Positions 9,383 to 17,760 of a stretch of 64,000 nt of DNA are shown here, piece by piece. The position numbers and the translations under genes were made by a program. Each line of letters begins with the position of its first letter. Positions within the stretch are counted from its first letter, which is position 1. This stretch comes from Aeromicrobium sp. Root495 (GTDB lineage: Bacteria; Actinomycetota; Actinomycetes; Propionibacteriales; Nocardioidaceae): assembly GCF_001426755.1 (NCBI RefSeq), contig NZ_LMFJ01000001.1, positions 2,279,997-2,343,996 of the forward strand. The letters run 5' to 3'. The notes beneath the pieces are model-generated. The model was not told the DNA's origin, searched no databases, and was given only the letters and a program-made list of their open reading frames with translations.

Positions 9383-9781
9383 TCAGAGACGACGGTGCTT
9401 GGGAGGACGGCAGCCGTTGTGGGGGCTGGGGGTCACGTCGGAGATGGTGCCGACCTCGAGGCCGACCGCGCTCAGCGACCGGATCGCCGTCTCGCGACCC
9501 GAGCCCGGGCCCTTCACGAAGACGTCGACCTTCTTCATCCCGTGCTCCTGCGCCTGACGGCCAGCGGCCTCGGCAGCCATGCCGGCTGCGAACGGCGTGG
9601 ACTTGCGCGAGCCCTTGAAACCGACGGTTCCGCCGGAGGCCCACGCGATGACGGCGCCCGAGGGATCCGTGATCGTCACGTGCGTGTTGTTGAACGTGCT
9701 CTTGATGTGGGCTTCGCCCTGAACGACGTTCTTCTTCTCCTTGCGGCGGACCTTCTTGGCGCCAGCGGTCTTGGGAGGCAT
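9383..9781 (-). CDS. rpsK: 30S ribosomal protein S11
   Basis: A 132-residue platform protein of the small subunit that contacts the mRNA exit region with S7. The basic N-terminal tail precedes the conserved [15 protein letters not shown] and [20 protein letters not shown] blocks, and the protein ends [11 protein letters not shown] as in nearly all bacterial S11. The longer open frame upstream of ATG 9781 runs antisense-like through rpsM and is not coding. Four bases separate it from the rpsM stop, so the two are cotranscribed. Confidence 0.98.
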   Translation of the reverse strand: MPPKTAGAKKVRRKEKKNVVQGEAHIKSTFNNTHVTITDPSGAVIAWASGGTVGFKGSRKSTPFAAGMAAEAAGRQAQEHGMKKVDVFVKGPGSGRETAIRSLSAVGLEVGTISDVTPSPHNGCRPPKHRRL

Positions 9782-9785
9782 GAAC

Positions 9786-10154
9786 TCACTTCTTCTTTCC
9801 GGCGACGGTGCGCTTGGGACCCTTGCGGGTACGCGCGTTGGTCTTGGTGCGCTGGCCACGGACGGGCAGGTGCGCACGGTGACGGCGGCCCTGGTACGAG
9901 CCGATCTCCATCTTGCGGCGGATGTCCGCGGTGACCTCGCGGCGCAGGTCACCCTCGACCTGGAAGTTGCCTTCGATGTGGTCACGCAGGGCGACGAGCT
10001 GGGTGTCGTCGAGCTCGTGGACGCGCAGGTTGGGGTCGATGCCGGTGGCGGCGAGGGTCTCCTGTGCGCGGGTGCGACCCACGCCGAAGATGTAGGTGAG
10101 AGCGATCTCGATGCGCTTGTCGCGCGGGAGATCAACTCCTACGAGGCGTGCCAT
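9786..10154 (-). CDS. rpsM: 30S ribosomal protein S13
   Basis: A 122-residue head protein that bridges to the large subunit through L5 and touches the P-site tRNA. The typical start [11 protein letters not shown], the helix-two-turn-helix with [14 protein letters not shown], and the basic tail with [15 protein letters not shown] are all present. It is the first gene of the alpha operon. The 176 bases between it and rpmJ hold no gene and presumably its leader, but no convincing promoter was read there. Confidence 0.98.
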   Translation of the reverse strand: MARLVGVDLPRDKRIEIALTYIFGVGRTRAQETLAATGIDPNLRVHELDDTQLVALRDHIEGNFQVEGDLRREVTADIRRKMEIGSYQGRRHRAHLPVRGQRTKTNARTRKGPKRTVAGKKK

Positions 10155-10330
10155 GAATGGCGTTCCTTCCGTTCGACACAGGTGTGGTCGTCCGCGGCGT
10201 CCCCGCTGCCTCCAGAGATCTCATGTGTCTCTGAGCAGGGCCCCGGCCTGTGTTCCGGGGGTGACCCATCGGCGTGAGCCGGTGGGAGCCGTCAGACGTT
10301 CAGTACTGCTTCGTGAAAGAAGACTCTGCT

Positions 10331-10444
10331 TCAGCCCTGGCGCTGCTTGTGGCGCGGGTTCTCGCAGATGACCATGACGCGTCCGTGGCGACGGATCACC
10401 TTGCACTTGTCACAGATCTTCTTCACGCTCGGGTTGACCTTCAT
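10331..10444 (-). CDS. rpmJ: 50S ribosomal protein L36
   Basis: A 37-residue zinc-binding large-subunit protein. The ligands are CDKC at residues 11-14, C27 and H32, so this is the zinc (C+) form. The start ATG 10444 gives the standard [15 protein letters not shown] opening. It sits 70 bases after infA, as in most actinobacteria. Confidence 0.97.
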   Translation of the reverse strand: MKVNPSVKKICDKCKVIRRHGRVMVICENPRHKQRQG

Positions 10445-10514
10445 GGATCTGAAGCTCTCTTCTGATTGAACGTGAATGTCGGTTTTCAGTTGTGGGCCGT
10501 GCAGCGAGCCGGGC

Positions 10515-10736
10515 TCACTTGTAGCGGTAGACGATCCGCCCTCGGCTGAGGTCGTACGGCGAGAGCTCCACCACGACCCGGTCCTCGGGGAGGATCCGGA
10601 TGTAGTGCTGACGCATCTTGCCGCTGATGTGCGCGAGGACCTTGTGACCGTTGGCCAGCTCGACCCGGAACATCGCGTTCGGGAGCGCCTCAACGACTGC
10701 GCCCTCCATCTCGATGACGCCTTCTTTTTTCGCCAT
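10515..10736 (-). CDS. infA: Translation initiation factor IF-1
   Basis: A 73-residue OB-fold protein that occupies the ribosomal A site during initiation with IF-2 and IF-3. The sequence [20 protein letters not shown], the central [11 protein letters not shown] and the ending RGRIVYRYK are essentially invariant for the family. A good promoter lies 135-164 bases upstream. In many actinobacteria infA directly follows map; here about 5.3 kb of other genes separates them. Confidence 0.98.
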   Translation of the reverse strand: MAKKEGVIEMEGAVVEALPNAMFRVELANGHKVLAHISGKMRQHYIRILPEDRVVVELSPYDLSRGRIVYRYK

Positions 10737-11039
10737 GAACCCCAGCTTCTTCGGTTGCTTCGTCTGATGGCCGGTGACACGCGCGCAAGCCCTGCTCCTT
10801 GGGACCGAGGTCCCGACGAAGAAGCCCAGTGAAGGGCATGGGTGTACGCGCCTGACAAGGCCGACAGGTCAGTCTAGGCCGTGAGGGCGGTCTAACTCAA
10901 ATCGGAGCGGGACCGCTCGCTCGTCTGCTCGTGACCGGCCACCGCCGGTCACCCTTCCGGCTGACACTTCACCCGCCGGCCACCTCATGGTCGTCCAGCG
11001 CTGGGACCGTGGGCCGACCCGACCCCGACAGGAGCTCCC
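10737..11039. other. Divergent intergenic region, infA / histidine phosphatase
   Basis: About 300 bases with no supported gene. The infA promoter and leader lie in its left and middle part. The ribosome-binding site AGGAG of the plus-strand phosphatase lies at 11030-11034. No promoter for the phosphatase was convincing. Confidence 0.6.
10871..10900 (-). promoter_or_regulatory. infA: Predicted sigma-70-type promoter for infA-rpmJ
   Basis: On the minus strand TTGAGT (-35, 10895-10900) is followed after 18 bases by TAGACT (-10, 10871-10876). The leader to infA would be about 128 bases. This is sequence matching only. Confidence 0.55.
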
Positions 11040-12308
11040 GTGCTCTCCGCCGTCCTCGCCGTGCTGGCTGCCATGACGAGCCTGCTGCCCCTCCCGGCCG
11101 GTCCGGCGCACGCCGACCCGTCGCTCGCGTCGCTCAGCCCGTACCCCGCCTCCGCACCGCGCACGGCACCTGTTCCCTCCGGGTACGAGCCCGTCTTCAC
11201 GGAGTCCCTCGATCGTCACGGCTCCCGCACCACTGCGTCGCGCACCGACATGACCTTGACGCTCGCGCGGATCGCCGAGGCCCGTGCCGCCGGCGGGCTC
11301 CGGGACGACGCCGACGAGCTCGAGCGTCAGGTGAGGACGCTCCAGGCCGACGTCCGGCGGATCGGGGTGGGCGAGCTGACCCCGGTCGGCGAGGCCGAGC
11401 TCCGAGGCATCGGCGCCCGGGTGGGCCTCCGGCTGCCCGGGCTGCTCGGGCCGGCGACGCGCGTCGAGATCTGGTCCTCGGGCGTGCAGCGCGCCTCGGA
11501 CAGCGCCGAGGCCTTCCGCGGCGGGCTCGCCGCCGGCGCTCCGTCCACGTCGATCGGGGAGGTCGAGGCCGATCCGCGGCTCCTGCGCTTCGACAAGACC
11601 GACGCGGAGTACGCCCGCTTCCTGGCCGACGACGTCGCCGCCACGCAGGCCATCCGCCGGGTCGCGGAGTCCGCGCCGGTGCAGGCGGCCGCGACCGACG
11701 TGCTGGAGCGGGTCTTCACCCCGGCGTACGTGTCCACGCTCGACGACCCGGCCGCAGCGGCACTCTCCCTCTGGAACCTCTATGCCATCGTGCCCGGCAT
11801 GGGCGACGCGACGTCGGCAGACTTCTCGGCCTTCGTCAGTCACTCCGACGCCGTGGCCCTCGGCACGCTCCACGACGCCGACTACTTCTACCGCCGAGGA
11901 CCGTCCTTCTCGGGCCAGGACGACACGTACCGTGCCGCCCGGGTCCTCCTCGACGACTTCTTCGCCGCGGTCCACCGCAGGTTGAAGGGCGGCGCCACGG
12001 CCGGGGTGTTCCGGTTCGCGCACGCCGAGCAGCTCATCCCGTTCTCGGCGCTCGTCGGCCTCCCGGGCAGCACGCAGCAGGTCACGCCCGGGCGGCCGTA
12101 CAGCGCGGCCGACAACCCGTGGCGCGGCGGCCTGGTGTCCCCGCTCGGTGGCAACGTGCAGTGGGACGTCTTCCGGGACGACCGCGGCCGGGTGCTCGTG
12201 CGGGTCCTGCAGAACGAGCGCCAGGTTCCAGTGGCGGAGCGCTGCCGCCCGGCGCCCGGCACGCGCCTCTACTACCGCCTCACCGAGCTGAGGCGGTGCC
12301 TCCGCTAG
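11040..12308 (+). CDS. Secreted histidine acid phosphatase (MINPP/phytase-like)
   Basis: A 422-residue exported phosphatase of the histidine acid phosphatase branch. GTG 11040 follows AGGAG with a five-base gap and opens a signal peptide ending at PAHA (about residue 25). The catalytic motif RHGSRT puts the phosphohistidine at H60. The second motif is HAE at H328-E330, the form used by multiple inositol-polyphosphate phosphatases rather than the HD of AppA-type phytases. It may release phosphate from inositol phosphates or similar compounds outside the membrane. It ends head-on with the AsnC-type gene, overlapping four bases. Confidence 0.85.
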   Translation: MLSAVLAVLAAMTSLLPLPAGPAHADPSLASLSPYPASAPRTAPVPSGYEPVFTESLDRHGSRTTASRTDMTLTLARIAEARAAGGLRDDADELERQVRTLQADVRRIGVGELTPVGEAELRGIGARVGLRLPGLLGPATRVEIWSSGVQRASDSAEAFRGGLAAGAPSTSIGEVEADPRLLRFDKTDAEYARFLADDVAATQAIRRVAESAPVQAAATDVLERVFTPAYVSTLDDPAAAALSLWNLYAIVPGMGDATSADFSAFVSHSDAVALGTLHDADYFYRRGPSFSGQDDTYRAARVLLDDFFAAVHRRLKGGATAGVFRFAHAEQLIPFSALVGLPGSTQQVTPGRPYSAADNPWRGGLVSPLGGNVQWDVFRDDRGRVLVRVLQNERQVPVAERCRPAPGTRLYYRLTELRRCLR

Positions 12309-12754
12309 ACCGCGGTGGCCCCCGGCCGGTCGATCAGGCGCGACAGCACGATCGCCGTCTCGGTGTGGTCGACGTTGGCCGTCTCGATGCGGACGCGCTC
12401 CAGGGCTCGCTCCAGGTCACGCACGTCGCGCGCCACGATGTGCAGGAGCGCGTCGGCCTGACCCGAGACCGTGGCGGCCGCCCTCACCTCGGGCACGCGG
12501 CTGAAGGCGGCGCGCAGCTCGTCGGGCGAGATGGTCCCTTGGCAGTGGACCTCGACGTACGCCTCGGTGGTCCAGCCCATGTGGTGCGGGTCCACGACGG
12601 CCGTGAACCCGGCGATCACGCCGTCGCCGACGAGGCGGTCCATCCGACGCTTCACCGCCGAGGCCGAGAGGCCCACCCGGTCCCCGACCGTGGCGTACGG
12701 GGCGCGACCGTCCTCCATGAGGACGTCGATGATCTGGCGGTCCACGGGGTCCAT
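12305..12754 (-). CDS. Lrp/AsnC-family transcriptional regulator
   Basis: A 149-residue regulator with an N-terminal winged helix (about 1-60; DRQIIDVLMEDGRAPYATVGDRVGLS gives helices 1-3) and a C-terminal RAM/ligand-binding domain (about 65-145). ATG 12754 gives the standard MDPVDRQIIDVL start; the longer upstream frame is not needed. It is transcribed away from ddaH, and the 152-base divergent gap holds a perfect palindrome just upstream of this start. The likely job is control of ddaH and itself in response to an amino acid such as arginine or a methylarginine product. That is inference from position. Confidence 0.9.
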   Translation of the reverse strand: MDPVDRQIIDVLMEDGRAPYATVGDRVGLSASAVKRRMDRLVGDGVIAGFTAVVDPHHMGWTTEAYVEVHCQGTISPDELRAAFSRVPEVRAAATVSGQADALLHIVARDVRDLERALERVRIETANVDHTETAIVLSRLIDRPGATAV

Positions 12755-12760
12755 GAATCC

Positions 12761-12774
12761 ATTCTTGCAAGAAT
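12761..12774. promoter_or_regulatory. Perfect 14-bp palindrome, candidate AsnC-type operator
   Basis: ATTCTTGCAAGAAT is fully self-complementary and lies 7-20 bases upstream of the AsnC-type ATG, where a ribosome-binding site would be. The regulator could block its own expression there and control the divergent ddaH. Confidence 0.5.
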
Positions 12775-12906
12775 CCTTCACACAAGCGGCATCGACGCGG
12801 GATTCCTGATCGTCGACACCACTTTTCGGCTTCGTCGTATCGGCGCGGCGGCTCCTAGCATGGATTCGTTGCGCCGAACGTCCTCGATCGACGGCCAGGA
12901 GGCCCC

Positions 12907-13785
12907 ATGACCCTGCTCGACTCCCCGTCGTACGTCGTCTCCCCCGACACCTCGCGCGCGCCGCTACGCACGGCCCGGACCCGCAGCTACGCGATGTGCG
13001 CACCCGAGCACTTCGCGGTCGAGTACGCCATCAACCCCTGGATGCATCCCGGCATCGCCGTCGACCGCGACCGCGCCCTCGAGCAGTGGGCCACCCTCGT
13101 GCAGACGTACCGGACCCTCGGCCACCGGGTCGACGTCGCGCCTGCCCTGCCAGGACAGCCCGACATGGTGTTCGCGGCCAACGGCGCCACCACGGTGGGG
13201 GATCGGACGTACGGCGCGATGTTCCGTCACGAGGAACGTCGCGCCGAGGCAGGCGCCTGGGCCGAGTGGCTCACCGAACGAGGGCACGACGTCACCCGCC
13301 CGGTCCAGACCAACGAGGGCGAGGGCGACTTCCTCGTCCTGGGATCCATGGTCCTGGCGGGCACGGGGTTCCGCACGAGCATCGCCGCCCACGTCGAGGC
13401 CCAGCAGGTGCTCGACCGCCCCGTCGTCTCGCTCGAGCTCGTGGACCCCCGCTTCTACCACCTCGACACCGCCCTCGCGGTGCTCGACGACGGCAACGGG
13501 GAGGCGCCCGCCGACGTCGCCTACGTCCGCCGCGCCTTCAGCCGCCACAGCCTCCGCACGTTGCGCCAGCTCTTCCCCGACGCACTCGAGGTCGACGAGG
13601 CGGACGCGCTGGCGCTCGGCCTCAACGCGGTGAGCGACGGCCGCCACGTGGTGCTCCCCGTCCAGGCCCGGGGCCTCGCGGAGCAGCTCGACACCCGGGG
13701 CTACGTGCCCGTCCCCCTCGACGTCAGCGAGCTGCTCAAGGCCGGCGGGAGCGTCAAGTGCTGCACGATGGAGCTGCACGCCTGA
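12907..13785 (+). CDS. ddaH: Dimethylargininase (DDAH) / amidinotransferase-fold hydrolase
   Basis: A 292-residue pentein-fold enzyme that splits N-omega-methylated arginines into citrulline and a methylamine. The conserved residues are the N-terminal substrate loop (MCAPEHF...NPWM), E139 in NEGEGDF, H185 in FYHLDTALAVLDDG and the nucleophile C285 in SVKCCTMELH at the C-terminus. The length fits the family. It is divergent from a Lrp/AsnC regulator, a common arrangement in actinobacteria. Often rocD (ornithine aminotransferase) follows; here it does not, since a wall-hydrolase gene is next. A related role on another guanidino compound is possible. Confidence 0.88.
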   Translation: MTLLDSPSYVVSPDTSRAPLRTARTRSYAMCAPEHFAVEYAINPWMHPGIAVDRDRALEQWATLVQTYRTLGHRVDVAPALPGQPDMVFAANGATTVGDRTYGAMFRHEERRAEAGAWAEWLTERGHDVTRPVQTNEGEGDFLVLGSMVLAGTGFRTSIAAHVEAQQVLDRPVVSLELVDPRFYHLDTALAVLDDGNGEAPADVAYVRRAFSRHSLRTLRQLFPDALEVDEADALALGLNAVSDGRHVVLPVQARGLAEQLDTRGYVPVPLDVSELLKAGGSVKCCTMELHA

Positions 13786-13877
13786 ACCGCTTGATTTCGC
13801 GGTGGAATGCGAGCCCCAGACACCACTTCTGACCTTCCCTGCCCCACGAGTCACATTTTTCACGTAGTCTGCTCGGC

Positions 13878-15986
13878 GTGTCGTGGAAGAGTCTCGGGCT
13901 CGCAAGCGTAGTCTTCGCCGCCCTCCTGGTGCCGTTCAGCTCTGCTGACGGATCCACCCTGGTGTGCACCAGCTACTCGTCGTGCCGTGGGGCGGGCTAC
14001 TCCGACTACGGCTACCAGAAGAACCAGGGCACCATGTACTGGCGGATGTACACGGGCACCAACTGCACCAACTACGTCGCCTACCGCCTCGTCACCACCA
14101 ACGGCATGCCCAACACCCGCCCCAAGTCCGGGGTCGGCAACGCCCGCGACTGGGGCAAGGCCATGTCGTCCATCACCGACTCGACCCCCGTGGTGGGCTC
14201 CGTCGCCTGGTGGGGCAGGACCGGCAACCACGTGGCGTACGTGGAGAAGGTCGTCTCCTCGTCGGAGATCATCGTCTCGGAGTCCAACTACGGGCGAGCC
14301 TTCGACTGGCGCCGCGTCACCAAGGGATCGGGCTGGCCCGACGGCTTCATCCACTTCGCAGACCCGACGCTCGCCAACACCGCCAAGCCTGCGCTGTCGG
14401 GCTCCAAGCGCGTCGGCGCCACCCTCACCACCTCCTCCGGCACGTGGAAGCCGGCCGCCGCCGGCACCTCGTACCAGTGGCTCCTGGACGGCGCGGCCAT
14501 CAAGGGCGCCACCTCCTCGTCGTACAAGCCGCTGGCCACCCAGGTGGGACACCAGCTCAGCGCCCGGATCACTGCCGTCCGCGGCAGCTACTCCAAGGCG
14601 ACCGCCACCTCCTCCCACGTCACCGTGGCGCGCGGCGTGTTCGTCGCCTCCCAGAAGCCCCAGGTCGTCGGAACGGCCAAGGTCGACGTCCCGCTCACCG
14701 TCTCGAGCGGCACCTTCAGCCCGGCCCCCAGCACGAGGACCTACCAGTGGCTCGCCGACGGCGTCCCCGTCGCCGGAGCCACCTCCTCCACCTTCACGCC
14801 CGGCCCCGAGCTCGTCGACAGGACCATCACGGCGACGGTGGGCGTGCAGCGCACGGGCTACGTCAGCTCGTCGGTCACCACCGGGGCCACGGCCGAGGTC
14901 GCCGCCGGCGCCATGTCGAGCACCACGGCACCCACCGTCAACGGCACCCTTCGCGTCGACGGCACCGTGAGGGCCGCCGGAGGCGCCTGGTCCCAGACCG
15001 GCGTCACCACGGCCTGGCAGTGGCTGCGCGACGGCAAGGCCATCCCCGGCGCCACCGAGTCCACCTACTCCCCCGCGCTGGCCGACCGTGGCACGACGCT
15101 CGCCGTCAGCGCCAGCGCCTCCAAGCCCGGCTACGCCTCCGCCACCCGCACCGTGACCGCCGGCACGGTCGGCGACGGCATCTTCACCAGCACCCCCCGA
15201 CCCCGCCTCAGCACCACGCCGCGGGTCTCGGCACCGGTGTCGGCCGAGCCCGGGTCCTGGGCCCCCGATGCCGCGCTCTCGTACCAGTGGCTGCGCGACG
15301 GCAAGGTCGTCAAGGGCGCCACCCGCTCCACCTACACGCCGGTCGTGGCCGATCGCGGGCACCGCCTCTCGGTCACCGTGACGGGTCGCCGCGCCGGCTA
15401 CACCAGCGCCAGCAGCACGTCCGCCTCGGCACCTGTCGGCGAGGGCGTCGTGAGCTTCCGTCGCCAGCCCTCCGTCGTGGGCACGCCTCGCCTCGGCAGC
15501 AGGCTCGTGGCCGACTTCAGCGTCGCCTCGCCGTCGAGCTTCCGCGTCCACTACCAGTGGCTCCGCGACGGCGTCGCCATCACGGGTGCCACCGCCCACT
15601 CCTACGTCCAGTCGTCCGACGACCTCGGACACCGGCTCGACGTCCGCGTGCGGGTGGCGGCCGGCGGCCACACCACGGCGGGCGGCACGGGCACCGGGTC
15701 CGGACCCACACTGTCCACCCCGGCCCTGCAGGCCACCGTGACCGGCGGTCAGGGCCAGGCCGACGTCGTCGTCTCGGTCAAGGCGCCCGGGGTCTCCCCC
15801 GTCACCGGTCGCGTCCGGGTCACGATCGGCGAGCAGGCCACCACCATCGTGCTCAAGAACGGCCGAGGCCGAGCCGTCGTGACCGGGCTCGAGGCCTCCA
15901 GCAAGGCCCAGCAGGTGGGGGTCCGCTACGGCGGCAGCGCCACCGTGGCAGCCGCCCGGACCACTCGGACCACGGTCGTCCGCTGA
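13878..15986 (+). CDS. Secreted CHAP-domain cell-wall hydrolase with five Ig-like repeats
   Basis: A 702-residue exported protein starting at GTG 13878 with a signal peptide (about 1-24). The CHAP (cysteine/histidine amidohydrolase or peptidase) domain spans about 28-165 with C63 in TNCTNYVAYR and H118 in GNHVAYVEK. CHAP enzymes cut peptidoglycan stem or cross-bridge peptides. Residues about 170-610 contain five modules of about 88 residues, each with a YQWLxDGxxIxGAT core followed by xYxPxxxDxGxxLxxxV. A final beta domain resembling Big3-type repeats ends the protein. The modules are likely a wall-binding stalk. A single copy of the same module is in the subtilisin at 4476. Confidence 0.88.
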   Translation: MSWKSLGLASVVFAALLVPFSSADGSTLVCTSYSSCRGAGYSDYGYQKNQGTMYWRMYTGTNCTNYVAYRLVTTNGMPNTRPKSGVGNARDWGKAMSSITDSTPVVGSVAWWGRTGNHVAYVEKVVSSSEIIVSESNYGRAFDWRRVTKGSGWPDGFIHFADPTLANTAKPALSGSKRVGATLTTSSGTWKPAAAGTSYQWLLDGAAIKGATSSSYKPLATQVGHQLSARITAVRGSYSKATATSSHVTVARGVFVASQKPQVVGTAKVDVPLTVSSGTFSPAPSTRTYQWLADGVPVAGATSSTFTPGPELVDRTITATVGVQRTGYVSSSVTTGATAEVAAGAMSSTTAPTVNGTLRVDGTVRAAGGAWSQTGVTTAWQWLRDGKAIPGATESTYSPALADRGTTLAVSASASKPGYASATRTVTAGTVGDGIFTSTPRPRLSTTPRVSAPVSAEPGSWAPDAALSYQWLRDGKVVKGATRSTYTPVVADRGHRLSVTVTGRRAGYTSASSTSASAPVGEGVVSFRRQPSVVGTPRLGSRLVADFSVASPSSFRVHYQWLRDGVAITGATAHSYVQSSDDLGHRLDVRVRVAAGGHTTAGGTGTGSGPTLSTPALQATVTGGQGQADVVVSVKAPGVSPVTGRVRVTIGEQATTIVLKNGRGRAVVTGLEASSKAQQVGVRYGGSATVAAARTTRTTVVR

Positions 15987-15993
15987 TCGCCGT

Positions 15994-16356
15994 CTAGGCC
16001 GACGTGTCCAGCTCCACGAGCCACTCGCCGTCGATCTTCACGACGTCGTAGGGCGCGGGGCCCTCGCCGTCACCGAGGTCGACGTCGACGGCCGCCGACT
16101 CGCCACCCTCGTCCGTCACGGTGAACGTCGCGTCCTCGAGCGACAGCCTGCCGGTCTCGAAGAGCCGTGCGATCGAGTCGACCTGCTCGCACGGGAGGTC
16201 GTCCGGACGGGTCACGAGGCTCTTGGCCTGCGTGCAGTCGCCCGACTCGTAGGCGCGGAACAGCGACTCGACCCGGTCGGCGGGTCCGGGCGCGGGGGCT
16301 TTGTCGGGTCCGCACGCGGTCAGCACCACGATCAGCCCTGCGACGAGTCGCCTCAT
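15994..16356 (-). CDS. Small putative lipoprotein, map-coupled
   Basis: A 120-residue protein with a lipobox LTAC (lipidated C15) after a short hydrophobic signal, so it should be anchored outside the membrane. The mature part (about 25-120) has the alpha-plus-beta shape of NTF2-like/DUF4878-type domains: a helix with VESLFRAYESGDC, then strands ending VKIDGEWLVELD. C41 and C56 may form a disulphide. The ATG overlaps the map stop by four bases (ATGA), so translation is coupled to map. The function is unknown. Confidence 0.8.
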   Translation of the reverse strand: MRRLVAGLIVVLTACGPDKAPAPGPADRVESLFRAYESGDCTQAKSLVTRPDDLPCEQVDSIARLFETGRLSLEDATFTVTDEGGESAAVDVDLGDGEGPAPYDVVKIDGEWLVELDTSA

Positions 16357-17174
16357 GCCTCCAGTGTGCCGCCGAAGGGGACACCGAGCGAGGCCAGCTC
16401 GGCCGCTCCCCCGTCCTCGGCGGTGAGCACCCAGACGCCGGTGGCGGTCAGCGCGCACGAGTGCTCCCAGTGGGCAGCCCAGGAGCCGTCCGCCGTGACC
16501 ACCGTCCAGTCGTCGTCGAGCGTGACGGTATCGGGCGAGCCGGCGCTCACCATGGGCTCGATCGCGAGGACCATGCCCTCGACGAGGCGCAGGCCCTTGC
16601 CCGGCCGGCCCACGTTGGGGACGTCGGGCTCCTGGTGCATCTCGGTGCCGATGCCGTGGCCCGTGAAGCCCTCGACCACGCCGTAGGGACCCGCTTCGTG
16701 GACGAAGGACGAGACCGCGTGGCCGATGTCGCCCAGGCGGTTCCCGACCTTCAGTGCGGCGATGCCCGCCCACATGGAGCCACGCGTGACCTCGCTGAGC
16801 GCCAGCGCCGCCGGGTCGACGTCGCCGACCGGCACCGTGATGGCGGAGTCGCCGTGCCAGCCGTCCACCACGGCCCCGCAGTCGATGGAGATGATGTCGC
16901 CGTCGCGCAGCACCCGCGAGCCGGGGATGCCGTGCACGACCTCCTCGCTCACCGACGCGCAGATGACGCCGGGGAAGCCGTGGTAGCCCAGGAAGTTGGA
17001 GGTGGCACCTTGCGACGCGATGAGGTCGCGGGCCAGGGCGTCGAGCTCACCCGTGGTGACGCCGGGCGCGACGGCCTGCCGCACGCCGTCCAGGGTGTGG
17101 GCGACGACCAGGCCGGCCTCACGCATGACCGCGACCTGGGCGGGCGTCTTGAGCTGCGCTCCCCGGCCGAACAT
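16353..17174 (-). CDS. map: Methionine aminopeptidase, type I
   Basis: A 273-residue cytosolic dimetal enzyme that removes the initiator methionine from new proteins. The pita-bread fold metal ligands are seen in IDCGAVVDGWHGDSAIT (two aspartates), GFTGHGIGTEMHQEP (histidine), AIEPMV (glutamate) and WEHSCALT (glutamate). The ATG at 17174 gives MFGRGAQLKTPAQVAVMREAG, typical of actinobacterial Map. It follows the adk stop by about 20 bases and overlaps the next lipoprotein gene. This gives the order secY-adk-map, with infA displaced downstream. Confidence 0.97.
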   Translation of the reverse strand: MFGRGAQLKTPAQVAVMREAGLVVAHTLDGVRQAVAPGVTTGELDALARDLIASQGATSNFLGYHGFPGVICASVSEEVVHGIPGSRVLRDGDIISIDCGAVVDGWHGDSAITVPVGDVDPAALALSEVTRGSMWAGIAALKVGNRLGDIGHAVSSFVHEAGPYGVVEGFTGHGIGTEMHQEPDVPNVGRPGKGLRLVEGMVLAIEPMVSAGSPDTVTLDDDWTVVTADGSWAAHWEHSCALTATGVWVLTAEDGGAAELASLGVPFGGTLEA

Positions 17175-17193
17175 CAGGTGGTCCGGTGCTCGG

Positions 17194-17760
17194 TCAGAGA
17201 CCGAGCGCGGCGTCGATGCGCGACTGGATCTCGTCGATCGAACCCATGCCGTCGACCTCACGCAGGAGTCCGCGCTCGCGGTAGACCGGCAGCAGGGGTG
17301 CGGTCTCCGCGATGTAGACCTCCTGGCGGTGCCGGATGACCTCTTCGGTGTCGTCGGCGCGGCCACTCGTCTCGGCCCGCTTGAGCAGCCGGGCGATGAG
17401 CTCCTCGTGGTCGACCGTGAGCACGAGCACGTGGTCCAGGCCCGAGTCGAGCTCGGCCAGGATCGTGTCGAGCGTGGAGACCTGCTCGAGGGTGCGGGGG
17501 TAGCCGTCGAGGATGAAGGACTCGCGCGCGTCGTCCTGCGAGAGGCGGTCCTTCACCATGGCGTTGGTGACCTCGTCGGGGACGTACTCGCCGGCGTCCA
17601 TGTACCGCTGCGCCGTCTTGCCCAGCTCGGTCTGCTCCGAGACGTTGGCCCGGAAGATGTCGCCGGTGGAGATGTGAGCTCCCTGGATCCGAGCAGCCAG
17701 CGTCGCGGCCTGCGTGCCCTTGCCCGCGCCGGGCGGGCCCATGATCAGGAGTCGGGTCAC
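17194..17760 (-). CDS. adk: Adenylate kinase
   Basis: A 188-residue enzyme that interconverts ATP plus AMP with two ADP. The P-loop is MGPPGAGKGTQ (residues 7-17), the AMP site has STGDIFR, and the FILDGYPRT block precedes the lid. The lid is short and has no zinc cysteines, as in mycobacterial Adk. The GTG start at 17760 overlaps the secY stop by four bases (GTGA), so translation is coupled. A longer open frame reading through secY is a shadow. Confidence 0.97.
   Translation of the reverse strand: MTRLLIMGPPGAGKGTQAATLAARIQGAHISTGDIFRANVSEQTELGKTAQRYMDAGEYVPDEVTNAMVKDRLSQDDARESFILDGYPRTLEQVSTLDTILAELDSGLDHVLVLTVDHEELIARLLKRAETSGRADDTEEVIRHRQEVYIAETAPLLPVYRERGLLREVDGMGSIDEIQSRIDAALGL

Noticed and set aside
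10931..12910. A 659-codon plus-strand frame in another phase over the phosphatase and asnC genes
   Set aside because: It conflicts with the phosphatase signal peptide, catalytic motifs and ribosome site, and reads as Arg/Pro-rich filler.
13860..15671. A 603-codon minus-strand frame opposite the CHAP gene
   Set aside because: Same GC-driven shadow effect; no motif, and the plus-strand protein is convincing.
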